From the NCBI RefSeq assembly GCF_025153525.1, contig NZ_JANZNR010000002.1, positions 124,001-188,000 on the forward strand: 64,000 nt of DNA. Reading direction: 5' to 3'. Positions within the stretch are counted from its first letter, which is position 1. Each line of letters opens with the position of its first letter. This document shows positions 17,581 through 25,311 of this stretch, piece after piece. Under the pieces are notes generated by a model, which was not told where the DNA came from, searched no databases, and saw only the letters and a program-made list of their open reading frames with translations. The DNA comes from Psychroserpens sp. SPM9. GTDB lineage: Bacteria; Bacteroidota; Bacteroidia; Flavobacteriales; Flavobacteriaceae. The position numbers and the translations under genes are program-made.

Positions 17581-18185
17581 TGAACTTCATTCTTAAAAGC
17601 ATATCATATATTTTTCATCCGTTATTGATGCCTTTGCTTGGTGTGATTTTTTACTTTTCAAAAACACCTCGATATATTCCGGAACCCATGATGAAAGCGA
17701 AAGTGTTTTCAATCACAATCCTTACGATTATACTGCCAATTCTTCTGTATTATTTATTAAAAACCTTGAATAAAGTAGCGACAATTCATTTAGAAAATGT
17801 TGAAGAGCGCAGACTTCCATTATTTATCAATTGCATCATTACTGTATTGGTCATTGCACGTGTCCTTCCTATAGATGAAATACCAGAGCTCTACTTCTTC
17901 TTTATTGGAATTTTGATTTCAACCATCACTTGTCTGGCCTTAGCTTTAGTGAAATTTAAAGCAAGTATTCACATGATTGCTTCAGCTGGATTTTTTATGT
18001 TTGCGATAGCTGTTGCCATTCATTTTAAGATAAACACTAATGGTACAATTGCATTGATGTGTATTATTCTTGGAGCTATAGCCACATCAAGATTACATTT
18101 AAAAGCCCATACTTCAGTAGAATTAATTACAGGCTTTTTTGTGGGTTTACTCCCGCAGCTGCTATTATTAAATTATTGGTTGTAG
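17580..18185 (+). CDS. integral membrane protein, degenerate PAP2-like
   Basis: This 201-aa hydrophobic protein has about six predicted transmembrane helices (near 7-26, 41-61, 85-102, 107-128, 132-150 and 155-197). The C-terminal segment ATSRLHLKAHTSVELITGFFVG has the layout of the third PAP2 phosphatase motif (SR...H...E/D), and SIHMIASAG sits where the PSGH motif would be. Both are degenerate, so phosphatase activity is doubtful. It may be a PAP2-fold membrane protein with another role. Its ATG overlaps the rpoN stop codon by one base, so it is translated with sigma-54; whether that link is functional is unknown. Confidence 0.6.
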   Translation: MNFILKSISYIFHPLLMPLLGVIFYFSKTPRYIPEPMMKAKVFSITILTIILPILLYYLLKTLNKVATIHLENVEERRLPLFINCIITVLVIARVLPIDEIPELYFFFIGILISTITCLALALVKFKASIHMIASAGFFMFAIAVAIHFKINTNGTIALMCIILGAIATSRLHLKAHTSVELITGFFVGLLPQLLLLNYWL

Positions 18186-18189
18186 TAGA

Positions 18190-18918
18190 CTAAAGGATAT
18201 AAAATATTAATCCGATTTTAATGGCATTCATATCTACAGCTTCTCCTGTACCACTCACTTTAGCATTGGTATCAAAAATCGTGTTTAGCGCGTAATAAAA
18301 GTGAAAATTAACATTGGAGTAACCTGCACTGAATGTCAATCCGTATTGAAAAGCATTAAAATCATCAATATTTGAGAGTTTAATGTCATTCGGGCTCCCA
18401 TTAAACTTCGAGGAATTATGAAAGACGTAGCCTATTTTAAATCCGGTATAGATTCGCCAAAAATCATAATCTTTAGGGGTCGATGTACGCCATCTGAATT
18501 CAATAGGCATCTCTAATAAATAGGTTGTAAATTTATTTTTACTGAAGCTGGTATCATCATCAATATCGGTATAAATATAGTCCCCATTTTCTTCTGTAAT
18601 CAACAAGGTTTGATTATACGAATTTGAAGATAAGCCTAGGCCAAGTCCTATGGCAATATTTCGTTGTGTATTAATAGGCATATCTTTAATAAAGCCCAAA
18701 TGAAAACCACTAGAAAACCCATTTTGAGAGACACCATCAGGCTTTTGACCCAATAAGTTATAGGTAATAGCGAGATAAAATTGATCTTCTTTATACTGAT
18801 GATCGACCACAGCAATACTATCATTTTTTGGGGTTTCGGCTAAAGGATTTGTATCCTCTTGAGCGAATCCATTAATAATAGGCAGAATCAATAGAACGTA
18901 AAAAATCAAATGTTTCAT
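18190..18918 (-). CDS. outer-membrane beta-barrel protein, porin family
   Basis: The mature sequence follows a signal peptide (MKHLIFYVLLILPIINGFAQ). It shows alternating strand patterns with Gly/aromatic turns and ends in the hydrophobic strand AIKIGLIFYIL, typical of small 8-10-stranded barrels of the OMP_b-brl/PorT-like type found in Bacteroidetes. The start at 18918 (242 aa) is preferred over the ATG six codons upstream. The signal peptide begins here, and a TAtaTTTG promoter box (18930-18923) lies inside the would-be N-terminal extension, so the longer reading frame could not be fully transcribed. Role unknown. It is convergent with the PAP2-like gene (4-bp gap). Confidence 0.75.
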   Translation of the reverse strand: MKHLIFYVLLILPIINGFAQEDTNPLAETPKNDSIAVVDHQYKEDQFYLAITYNLLGQKPDGVSQNGFSSGFHLGFIKDMPINTQRNIAIGLGLGLSSNSYNQTLLITEENGDYIYTDIDDDTSFSKNKFTTYLLEMPIEFRWRTSTPKDYDFWRIYTGFKIGYVFHNSSKFNGSPNDIKLSNIDDFNAFQYGLTFSAGYSNVNFHFYYALNTIFDTNAKVSGTGEAVDMNAIKIGLIFYIL

Positions 18919-18922
18919 ACTA

Positions 18923-18930
18923 CAAATATA
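18923..18930 (-). promoter_or_regulatory. -7 box giving a near-leaderless porin mRNA
   Basis: TATATTTG ends four bases before the ATG at 18918, so transcription should begin at or beside the start codon. No TTG is found at the expected upstream distance. Confidence 0.5.
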
Positions 18931-18966
18931 ACTCAATAGTTTGTAGAAAATTTTGGTTTATGACAC

Positions 18967-18992
18967 AAAAAAAGCATCCAGATGGATGCTTT
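18967..18992 (-). terminator. intrinsic terminator of the exbB-exbD operon
   Basis: AAAGCATCC (18971-18979) and GGATGCTTT (18984-18992) form a 9-bp stem with a 4-nt loop. Read on the reverse strand it is followed by a T-run, correct for the leftward operon. Confidence 0.8.
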
Positions 18993-19016
18993 AATATAAT
19001 TTATAAAGTGTGATAA

Positions 19017-19493
19017 TTAATTATCTAAAGCACTACCTGTACCTACAGTATAATTAATTTTAAGTGCATTAGCTTCTCTTAGCTCTTGCTTGATATCACT
19101 TACAATTCCCATATTAGCTTCTTTATCAACTTTTAAAGAAATGGTCATGTATGGAATCAAAGCCTCTTCTCTAAGTGCCGCTCTTTCGGCATCAATAAAA
19201 GCTTGGATATCACTAATTTCAGCAAACTTATCGTTAAGCTGTAATCTCGCTTCTGTACCAAATTTCTTATATGCTGCAGTTGGTTTTCCTGCATAGATAT
19301 AACTAATAGGGTTTTTCTTTTCTAATTTCTCTACCTGATCTGCTAATGGTAATCGATTTTCAATCAATAGTGTATCTTCTCTCATCACAGTTACAACCAT
19401 GAAGAAAAATAATAACATAAAAACAATATCAGGTAATGATGCTGTATTTACAGCTGGTAATGCATTATCCTTTTTACTTTTAAATTTAGACAT
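19017..19493 (-). CDS. exbD: ExbD/TolR family biopolymer transport protein (second copy)
   Basis: This 158-aa protein has one N-terminal transmembrane helix (about 20-40) with the proton-carrying Asp in ASLPDIVFMLLFFFMVVTVM, followed by a periplasmic domain. This is the ExbD/TolR layout. With ExbB it uses the proton motive force to energise TonB at the outer membrane. It is the last gene of a four-gene leftward operon (ExbB, small membrane protein, ExbD, ExbD) and lies 14 bp after the other ExbD. Two different ExbD paralogues per ExbB are usual in Bacteroidetes. Length is near normal (E. coli ExbD is 141 aa). Confidence 0.9.
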   Translation of the reverse strand: MSKFKSKKDNALPAVNTASLPDIVFMLLFFFMVVTVMREDTLLIENRLPLADQVEKLEKKNPISYIYAGKPTAAYKKFGTEARLQLNDKFAEISDIQAFIDAERAALREEALIPYMTISLKVDKEANMGIVSDIKQELREANALKINYTVGTGSALDN

Positions 19494-19507
19494 AATCTTT
19501 AATGTTT

Positions 19508-20119
19508 TTATTTACTATACACTTCAGAGAGTTTCTCAGGATATTCTTCTCTAATTTGGTCAATTACAGCTTTAAGTTTATCCTTGTTACCTAAAAACTT
19601 AACGTCTTTGTAATTTTTTTCCATCATTACAAAATCCATATCTCTAAAACCTTTGCTAGGACCTATTTGTAAGGCTCTTTTGTTACGCAAATCATTGTAT
19701 GCTGCCACTAATTCATTTTGAACAGATATATAAGCAGAATACGATGTTTCTCTTTCATTTTTTAGTGATATAATCGCTTTGTCAGGATTGTCTGATGATG
19801 ATGGATCTTTTTCACCATTACAGTAATCACAAGTGCCATCGCCACCATTATCTAAAAACTTAATGGCAGCTGCTCTCAAGTCTTTAAGTTCCATTAGTTC
19901 ATCTTCAACTAGTAATTGATCCTTATTATTCAACAAGACAGTAAAAATGTTTTTCTGTTTGATGACAACATCTTCATCGTTTTCTTCTATAGGAGGAAGC
20001 TTTCGATTTATACCTGAATCTTTAGGAATCGTAGTTGTTACTAAGAAAAATATAAGAAGTAAGAATGCAATATCGGCCATTGAGCCTGCATTTACTTCTG
20101 GTGCTGATCGTTTTGCCAT
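19508..20119 (-). CDS. exbD: ExbD/TolR family biopolymer transport protein (first copy, with CxxC insert)
   Basis: This 203-aa ExbD paralogue has the conserved Asp in its single membrane helix (AGSMADIAFLLLIFFLVTTT). It is about 60 residues longer than E. coli ExbD. The extra length lies in the periplasmic domain and includes a CDYC motif near residues 98-101 inside an acidic, Gly/Asp-rich stretch, possibly a disulfide or metal loop. It is probably part of the TonB-energising complex with the ExbB at 20599-21378 and the second ExbD downstream. It is transcribed from upstream of exbB: spacing to the previous gene is 8 bp and to the next 14 bp. Confidence 0.88.
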   Translation of the reverse strand: MAKRSAPEVNAGSMADIAFLLLIFFLVTTTIPKDSGINRKLPPIEENDEDVVIKQKNIFTVLLNNKDQLLVEDELMELKDLRAAAIKFLDNGGDGTCDYCNGEKDPSSSDNPDKAIISLKNERETSYSAYISVQNELVAAYNDLRNKRALQIGPSKGFRDMDFVMMEKNYKDVKFLGNKDKLKAVIDQIREEYPEKLSEVYSK

Positions 20120-20127
20120 AATTAATA

Positions 20128-20571
20128 TTATTTACTAAGCATCTTTTTAATTCCAAAGAACAGCATTAAACCTGCTGCTAACAAAATTAAAATATAGAAT
20201 GCTTTTATTGCGCCTTCAATCATTTGAGATTGAGTTGCTGTTAATGTCGTACCATCACTTAATAATCGCTCTTCTCCAGAAGAAAGAAAAAATCCTACTA
20301 ATAAAATGACAGCAAATACACCAAATGATAATAGTGCTTTCTTTAGTTTATCTGGATGGCTAACTAAGTTAACCAAACTGAATACAACGGCTGAGATAGC
20401 GGCAATAGCTAAAACCACATAAGCGAGATTAGCAAACCATGATAAAACAGCTTGGTTGTCAACATCAGCTTTAATTGCATCATCACCTAACATGATGATT
20501 CTTACTAGAAAGAATACCGCAATTAGACCAATTACTAAAGCAACAATTTTGATTATTTTTTGAATATTCAT
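20128..20571 (-). CDS. small multi-helix membrane protein of the ExbB/ExbD operon
   Basis: This 147-aa protein is almost wholly hydrophobic, with four likely transmembrane helices (about 6-26, 42-66, 77-97 and 118-143) and a short charged C-terminus (GIKKMLSK). No enzymatic motif is seen. Its place between ExbB (27 bp upstream) and the first ExbD (8 bp downstream) suggests it is an accessory part of the proton-channel complex. The same arrangement is common in Flavobacteriaceae, as far as I recall, but its function is not known to me. Confidence 0.75.
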   Translation of the reverse strand: MNIQKIIKIVALVIGLIAVFFLVRIIMLGDDAIKADVDNQAVLSWFANLAYVVLAIAAISAVVFSLVNLVSHPDKLKKALLSFGVFAVILLVGFFLSSGEERLLSDGTTLTATQSQMIEGAIKAFYILILLAAGLMLFFGIKKMLSK

Positions 20572-20598
20572 GTTATGTTTGATTTAATAATTTGGTTA

Positions 20599-21378
20599 TT
20601 ACTTCTTGTGTCTTACTAATAAATCCATTAAAGTTATTGAAGCATCTTCCATATCGTTTACAATACTATCAATTTTAGCAATGATATAGTTGTAAAATAT
20701 TTGAAGAATAATCGCTACGATAAGACCAAATACTGTTGTTAATAAGGCGATTTTAATACCACCTGCTACTAATGACGGATTCATATCACCTGCAGCTTCA
20801 ATTTTATCAAAGGCATCAATCATACCAAGTACAGTTCCCATGAAACCAAGCATTGGTGCTAATGCGATAAACAATGAAATCCAAGACACATTCTTTTCTA
20901 ATTGTCCCATTTGAACTCCTCCATAAGCAACAACAGCTTTTTCTGCAGCATCAATGTCTTCGTCTGCTCTATCTAATCCTTGATAAAAAATAGAGGCAAC
21001 AGGCCCTTTTGTATTTCTACAAACTTCTTTTGCTGCTTCGATTCCACCAGAATTAAGTGCATCCTCAACATTTTGAGTTAGCTTTTTAGTATTAGTAGTA
21101 GCAAGGTTTAAATAGATAATTCTTTCAATAGCAATTGCTAATCCAAGAATTAAACATAGCAATACAATTCCCATAAAAAATGGACCACCTTCAATAAAAC
21201 GTTCTTTCACTACTTGAGTAAATGATTTGTCCTCTTCAGCAGCTACTGGATCTGCGTCTTGAAATGTTGTGGCAACTGCTGTAGTTGCAGTCTCTACTGT
21301 GTAAGCATTTGTACTTGCGTTAACAGTACCGAAAGCCATGATACATACTATGGCTAAGATAGAAAATAGTCTTTTCAT
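20599..21378 (-). CDS. exbB: MotA/TolQ/ExbB proton channel family protein
   Basis: This 259-aa protein starts with a cleavable-looking signal (MKRLFSILAIVCIMAFGTVNA) and an extra periplasmic stretch. It then has the three ExbB helices (about 63-88, 160-188, 203-232). The second and third helices carry the family hallmarks LAPMLGFMGTVLGMIDAF and GGIKIALLTTVFGLIVAI, including the channel Thr residues. With ExbD it forms the inner-membrane proton channel that energises TonB. It is the first gene of the leftward operon ending at the terminator 18967-18992. A weak TAtcTTTa box (21419-21412) lies about 33 nt upstream. Confidence 0.92.
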   Translation of the reverse strand: MKRLFSILAIVCIMAFGTVNASTNAYTVETATTAVATTFQDADPVAAEEDKSFTQVVKERFIEGGPFFMGIVLLCLILGLAIAIERIIYLNLATTNTKKLTQNVEDALNSGGIEAAKEVCRNTKGPVASIFYQGLDRADEDIDAAEKAVVAYGGVQMGQLEKNVSWISLFIALAPMLGFMGTVLGMIDAFDKIEAAGDMNPSLVAGGIKIALLTTVFGLIVAIILQIFYNYIIAKIDSIVNDMEDASITLMDLLVRHKK

Positions 21379-21763
21379 CGTTCTTGTTCTTAATTTTATT
21401 AGTTAAAGTGTTAAAGATATAAAAAAAATGCAATTAATAAATAAAAATCCTAATTGAGTCACTAGGTTTAACAGTTGTTAGACGCAATCAGCAATTTTTA
21501 TTGTGACGAATTTAAATAAAATGTTTTGGATTTCTTAGTTCAATGAAAAAAATATTGCCACTATTTATATAATCTGAACCTACATTATAATTCATTTATC
21601 CATCTGAAATCTTAAAACCCTCATACCCTTTTATTTATAAACCTGCTTTAAAACTCATTAATTTATACTGTAAATATTGAATTTTATCGGTGACGACTGG
21701 AAAATCTATAATTTAAACCCTTATAACCGAAAAAGAATTGAAATTTGTTAGTCTTTGGAAACA
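21379..21763. other. AT-rich gene-free stretch upstream of exbB
   Basis: No open reading frame or RNA gene is supported. It holds the 5' region of the leftward exbB operon, with a near-consensus -7 box at 21419-21412. The rest is AT-rich sequence without clear repeats until the tandem array starts at 21764. Confidence 0.6.
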
Positions 21764-22120
21764 AGCTTCGACAACCAAAAGGATGAGCTGCGCTGATCCT
21801 AATTGACTATGCTGGTAATACATCGTATTAGCAAACTCTCGTTTGCTTATGAAAACATCCCCATAAATTTACTGAAGCGAGCTTCGATATTAAATAGGTT
21901 TAGCTACGCTGATCCCAATTGGCTATGCTGGTAATACATCGTATTGGCAAACTCACGTTTGCTTATGAAAACATCCCCATAAATTTACTGAAGCGAGCTT
22001 CGATATTAATAGGATTAGCTACGCTGATCCCAATTGACTATGCTGATAATACATCGTATTAGCAAACTCTCGTTTGCTTACGAAAACATCCCCATAAATT
22101 TACTGAAGCGAGCTTCGATA
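21764..22120. repeat. tandem repeat, about 116-bp unit, three copies plus a 10-bp start of a fourth
   Basis: The units are 21764-21879, 21880-21995 and 21996-22110, each beginning AGCTTCGA and ending CTGAAGCG, then AGCTTCGATA at 22111-22120. Units 2 and 3 are most alike in the first third; units 1 and 3 share GACTATGCTG and TTAGCAAACTCTCG, where unit 2 has single changes. Each unit holds short inverted repeats (TAATAC/GTATTA, GCAAAC/GTTTGC, GAAG/CTTC) and the string GAAAACATCCCCATAAATTTA. No open reading frame runs through the array. It ends directly at the inverted copy of that string, beside tRNA-Ser. Confidence 0.9.
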
Positions 22121-22139
22121 AATTTATGGGGATGTTTTC
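22082..22139 (-). repeat. long inverted repeat directly downstream of tRNA-Ser
   Basis: Positions 22082-22102 and 22119-22139 are perfect 21-bp inverted copies, with a 16-nt loop that can itself pair (GAAG/CTTC). On the tRNA strand it starts about 10 nt after the tRNA 3' end and finishes in TTTTC. It could therefore act as the tRNA terminator or 3' processing structure. The left arm is part of the third tandem unit. Confidence 0.8.
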
Positions 22140-22148
22140 ATGTATTCG

Positions 22149-22236
22149 CAGAGAGGAAGGGATTCGAACCCTCGATACCCTTTTGGAGTATACACACTTT
22201 CCAGGCGTGCGCCTTCGACCACTCGGCCACCTCTCT
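22149..22236 (-). tRNA. tRNA-Ser (anticodon GGA)
   Basis: The reverse strand gives an 88-nt tRNA: acceptor stem AGAGAGG/CCTCTCT, D-loop GCCGAGTGGTCGAAGGC, anticodon loop CTGGAAA (anticodon GGA, reading UCC and UCU), the long variable arm typical of tRNA-Ser, and a T-arm with GGTTCGAATCC. The discriminator base is G, as serine tRNAs require. CCA is not encoded. A TAtaTTTG box (22257-22250) lies 13 bp upstream. The 3' side abuts a long hairpin and a tandem repeat array. Confidence 0.97.
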
Positions 22237-22249
22237 ATTTTTAAGTTGG

Positions 22250-22257
22250 CAAATATA
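22250..22257 (-). promoter_or_regulatory. -7 box of tRNA-Ser
   Basis: TATATTTG on the reverse strand lies between the asparaginase stop codon and the tRNA. It indicates that the tRNA has its own promoter rather than relying on read-through from the asparaginase gene. Confidence 0.5.
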
Positions 22258-22271
22258 CAAATCTGAAATGA

Positions 22272-23303
22272 TTATGACATTTCCCCACGTAAAGATGTTT
22301 CAAAAATGGTTTTGAAAGTTTTCATAGAGACTTGCTCGCCTAGCATAAACATTAATTTTGTCAATGCAGCCTCAGTAGTAATATCTTTTCCCGATATAAC
22401 GCCAATCGATTTTAATTGAGTACTGGTCTCATACTGCCCCATGTTCACACTTCCTCCAGAACATTGCGTGACATTAATAATAGGAACCCCTCTTTTTATG
22501 GTCGCTTTTAGCAAATCAATAAACCAATCTTCAGTAGTTGTATTACCAGCGCCATAAGTTTCTATCACAATACCTTTTACTTGTGACAATTCAAATAAAG
22601 GAGTCAAAATAGATTCTGAAATTCCCGGAAACAGCTTAATTAATAAAATATCGGTTTCAAAGACTTTATGTACTACCAGTTTTTTTCTCAGATTGGGCTT
22701 AAATAAGTCATCGTGTTCTACCTTTAAATGCACGCCAGATTCTGCCAAATGCGGATAATTCATAGATTCGAAGGCTTCAAAATGTTCAGCATTAATCTTA
22801 GTGGTTCGGTTTCCGCGATATAATTTATATTCAAAATACAATCCAACTTCCTTAATCACTGGCTTTCCGCCTTTTTGCAAAGAGGCCATTTGAATGGACG
22901 TAATTAAATTTTCTTTTGCATCTGTTCTTAAATCTCCAATAGGTAATTGTGAACCCGTAAAAATAATAGGTTTGGCTAAGTTTTCAAACATAAAACTCAA
23001 TGCCGAAGCAGAATAACTCATGGTGTCGCTTCCGTGTAAAACAACAAATCCGTCAAAAGTGTCGTAATGGGCTTCTATACTTTCGGCTATTTGAATCCAG
23101 TATTTAGGATTCATATTACTCGAATCTATAGGTTCTTTAAACGAAATGGCTTCAATATTACAATCTAAAAGTTTTAACTCTGGTATGTTTTTTAACAGGT
23201 TTTTAAAATCAAACGATTTAAGAGCGCTAGTTTCAGGATGCTTAATCATGCCAATCGTACCTCCTGTATACACCAATAATATGTTAGGTTGAGATGCTGC
23301 CAT
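22272..23303 (-). CDS. ansA: type I L-asparaginase
   Basis: This 343-aa cytosolic-type enzyme has the asparaginase signature VYTGGTIGM with the nucleophilic Thr near residue 13-16. The second catalytic segment is VLHGSDTMSYSASALSFM, with the Thr-Asp pair. There is no signal peptide, as expected for the type I, low-affinity cytosolic form, which hydrolyses L-asparagine to aspartate and ammonia. Length matches the type I group (about 340 aa). It begins 2 bp after the TatD stop codon, so the two are one transcription unit starting at the TatD promoter. Confidence 0.92.
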   Translation of the reverse strand: MAASQPNILLVYTGGTIGMIKHPETSALKSFDFKNLLKNIPELKLLDCNIEAISFKEPIDSSNMNPKYWIQIAESIEAHYDTFDGFVVLHGSDTMSYSASALSFMFENLAKPIIFTGSQLPIGDLRTDAKENLITSIQMASLQKGGKPVIKEVGLYFEYKLYRGNRTTKINAEHFEAFESMNYPHLAESGVHLKVEHDDLFKPNLRKKLVVHKVFETDILLIKLFPGISESILTPLFELSQVKGIVIETYGAGNTTTEDWFIDLLKATIKRGVPIINVTQCSGGSVNMGQYETSTQLKSIGVISGKDITTEAALTKLMFMLGEQVSMKTFKTIFETSLRGEMS

Positions 23304-23305
23304 AG

Positions 23306-24073
23306 TTATATTTTGAATATATCTTTTGAGTTTTGAGTTGTAATTTCGGCAATTTTTTCTTCGGAAACTTCATATATCTGAGCTAATTTCTCTAAAACTT
23401 TAGTAATGTAAGCACTTTCATTTCGCTTTCCTCTGAAGGGTTTTGGTGCCAGATATGGTGAGTCGGTTTCCAAAACAATATGTTTTAAATTGATTTCATT
23501 TAAGAACTGATCGATTTTACCATTCTTAAATGTTGCGACACCTCCAATTCCTAATTTCATATTATAGGATATGGCTTGATGCGCTTGTTCTAAAGTCCCT
23601 GTAAAACAGTGAAAAATTCCGAAGAGTTTATCATCATTCACTTCGTCTAAGACTTCAAAAATCTCATCAAAGGCGTTCCTACAATGTATAACAATTGGTA
23701 AGCCATAGTGTTTGGCTAAGTTAATTTGATATTTAAAAGCTTCTTTCTGAATCTCTAAAGTTGAAGTATCCCAATACAAATCAATGCCTATTTCACCTAC
23801 AGCATAAAAATGACGTTTGGCAAGCTGTGTTTCTACCTGCTTCAATTCATCTTTAAAATTCGCTTTAACCGATGTAGGATGCAATCCCATCATCAAAAAG
23901 ACATGCTCGGGATAGTCGGCTTCAAGTTGTAACATTGCTTCGGTATAACTCGAATCTATAGCAGGAATAAAAAAGCGCTTAACATTTGAATCAATGGCGC
24001 GCTTCATCATCTCCTGTCTGTCAGCATCAAAAGCGTCACTATATAAATGTGTATGTGTATCTGTTATAATCAT
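23306..24073 (-). CDS. tatD: TatD family metal-dependent hydrolase
   Basis: This 255-aa TIM-barrel hydrolase has the metal-binding pattern of the family: DTHTHL at the N-terminus, the conserved Glu in AVGEIGIDLYWD, His residues in PIVIHCRNAFDE and GIFHCFTG, and the Asp in LETDSPYLAP. TatD proteins are Mg-dependent 3'-5' DNases or, in some cases, aminoacyl-tRNA editing enzymes; this sequence alone does not decide. It is the first gene of a two-gene unit with ansA. A TAttTTTG box ends four bases before its ATG, so the mRNA is probably leaderless. Confidence 0.93.
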   Translation of the reverse strand: MIITDTHTHLYSDAFDADRQEMMKRAIDSNVKRFFIPAIDSSYTEAMLQLEADYPEHVFLMMGLHPTSVKANFKDELKQVETQLAKRHFYAVGEIGIDLYWDTSTLEIQKEAFKYQINLAKHYGLPIVIHCRNAFDEIFEVLDEVNDDKLFGIFHCFTGTLEQAHQAISYNMKLGIGGVATFKNGKIDQFLNEINLKHIVLETDSPYLAPKPFRGKRNESAYITKVLEKLAQIYEVSEEKIAEITTQNSKDIFKI

Positions 24074-24077
24074 TGTG

Positions 24078-24085
24078 CAAAAATA
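24078..24085 (-). promoter_or_regulatory. -7 box of tatD-ansA, near-leaderless
   Basis: TATTTTTG on the reverse strand ends four bases before the tatD ATG (24073). It lies back to back with the rightward box at 24101-24108. Confidence 0.5.
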
Positions 24086-24100
24086 ATCGAATTATAGAAT

Positions 24101-24108
24101 TATATTTG
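24101..24108 (+). promoter_or_regulatory. -7 box of the retropepsin-like gene
   Basis: TATATTTG lies 16 nt before the ATG at 24125 and is divergent from the tatD promoter. No -33 TTG is evident. Confidence 0.45.
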
Positions 24109-24124
24109 TACGAAATTATAAGTT

Positions 24125-24565
24125 ATGGAAACTCTACAAGAATACTTGTTAGATAAAGGGTATACAAAAGCAAAACTGAAGCTCACTAAAACCAATCATT
24201 TTGAGATAAAGGCGACTATTAATGGTGTTAAAGGACGGTTTATTTTAGACACAGGTGCATCGAGCTCATGTGTTGGTTTTGAAGCTATTGAGACCTTTAA
24301 GCTTATTGCTAAAGATTCAAACATCAAAGCTGCTGGTGCTGGCGCTACAGATATGCTAACGCAATTATCTAAAAAAAACACGCTTAAGATTGGCAAGTGG
24401 AAAAAAGATAAAGTTGCCCTGGTACTTTTTAATTTAACACATGTAAATACAGCTTTAACAACACATAAAGCCCAACCAGTTGACGGTATTATTGGGGCCG
24501 ATATTCTAAAAAAATCTAAAGCTATTATCGATTATGACCAAAAGTATTTATACTTAAAATTGTAA
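24125..24565 (+). CDS. single-domain retropepsin-like aspartic protease
   Basis: This 146-aa protein has one copy of the clan AA aspartic protease fold: the catalytic motif DTGAS in RFILDTGASSSCVG (about 40-52) and the downstream hydrophobic glycine motif GIIGADIL (about 118-125). Such one-domain enzymes must dimerise, like retroviral proteases, to form a full active site. There is no signal peptide or membrane helix, so it should act in the cytoplasm. Substrates are unknown. It is transcribed alone, divergently from tatD and ahead of the response regulator, with 67 bp between them. Confidence 0.82.
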   Translation: METLQEYLLDKGYTKAKLKLTKTNHFEIKATINGVKGRFILDTGASSSCVGFEAIETFKLIAKDSNIKAAGAGATDMLTQLSKKNTLKIGKWKKDKVALVLFNLTHVNTALTTHKAQPVDGIIGADILKKSKAIIDYDQKYLYLKL

Positions 24566-24632
24566 GTTTTATATTTTAAATATTGGTAAAAACTAGTTAT
24601 ATTTAAACTTAAATCCCTCACACACTAGCCCA

Positions 24633-25268
24633 ATGCCTACGTCGATTATTACAGCAGACGATCATCCTCTTATTCTTAAAGGTCTCAATGACTACCTTTT
24701 AGAAAAACAATTTAATGTTATTGCCAGTGCAAAAAATGGTAAAGAAGCCTTTACACTTATTAATGCACACCAGCCTGATATTGCCATTTTAGATATTCAA
24801 ATGCCAATACTAACGGGTTTACAAGTTGCTGAAAAATGTAAAACTGAAGGCTTACATACCAAAATTATTATCATCACATTTGAAAAAAGTGAAGAGATCT
24901 ATAATAAAGCGAAATCTTTAGGCATATATGGTTACATTCTAAAAGAGTTTGCTATTGCCGAGATTGAACATTGTATTGCTTCTGTTCTAGAAGAACGTTC
25001 TTACTTTAGCCCTGAACTTATTGAGTATCTTGAAATAAAAGAAACTCCTGAAGAATTAAAAACACTAACTGATACTGAAATGAAAGTGTTGAAGCTCATT
25101 ACAGAAAACAAAACAGCTAAAGAGATTGCCGATGTTTTATACATATCGGCTCGTACAGTTGAAAAACATAAAAGTAATATTCGGAACAAGCTAAAACTAA
25201 AATCGAATGCAAATAGCTTTGTATTATTTGCCAAAGAACACGAAGAATTTTTATCAAAATATACGTAG
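24633..25268 (+). CDS. NarL/FixJ-type response regulator
   Basis: This 211-aa protein has a receiver domain (about 4-120) with the acidic pair Asp9-Asp10, phospho-acceptor Asp54 in AILDIQMP, and the conserved Lys in ILKEFA. Its LuxR-type helix-turn-helix (about 140-205) contains LTDTEMKVLKLITENKTAKEIA and SARTVEKHKSNIRNKL. It is a phosphorylation-dependent transcription factor; no sensor kinase is encoded next to it. Its stop codon lies inside the first of three identical palindromes of the 7-2-7 type bound by this family. It is therefore the natural candidate to control the three small transcription units that follow. Confidence 0.92.
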   Translation: MPTSIITADDHPLILKGLNDYLLEKQFNVIASAKNGKEAFTLINAHQPDIAILDIQMPILTGLQVAEKCKTEGLHTKIIIITFEKSEEIYNKAKSLGIYGYILKEFAIAEIEHCIASVLEERSYFSPELIEYLEIKETPEELKTLTDTEMKVLKLITENKTAKEIADVLYISARTVEKHKSNIRNKLKLKSNANSFVLFAKEHEEFLSKYT

Positions 25269-25308
25269 AACTACGTATTGTTTCCATAAGTTTTAATACT
25301 GATATTTG
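25261..25308 (+). promoter_or_regulatory. operator-promoter module A (7-2-7 palindrome plus promoter)
   Basis: The perfect palindrome ATACGTAG-AA-CTACGTAT (25261-25278) overlaps the response-regulator stop codon. Its right end merges with a -33 TTG (25278-25280). After exactly 20 bp comes GATATTTG (25301-25308), a -7 box off consensus at its first base. A weak core promoter with a site abutting -33 suggests activation. Copies B and C have the same spacing. Confidence 0.75.
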
Positions 25309-25311
25309 TCA

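Noticed and set aside
21764-22120. Tandem array considered as a CRISPR
   Set aside because: The repeats are 116 bp and head-to-tail with no unique spacers, and no cas genes are present.
22034-22315. Open frame of 93 codons crossing the tandem repeat, tRNA-Ser and the asparaginase end
   Set aside because: It translates a tRNA and repeat DNA; coincidental.
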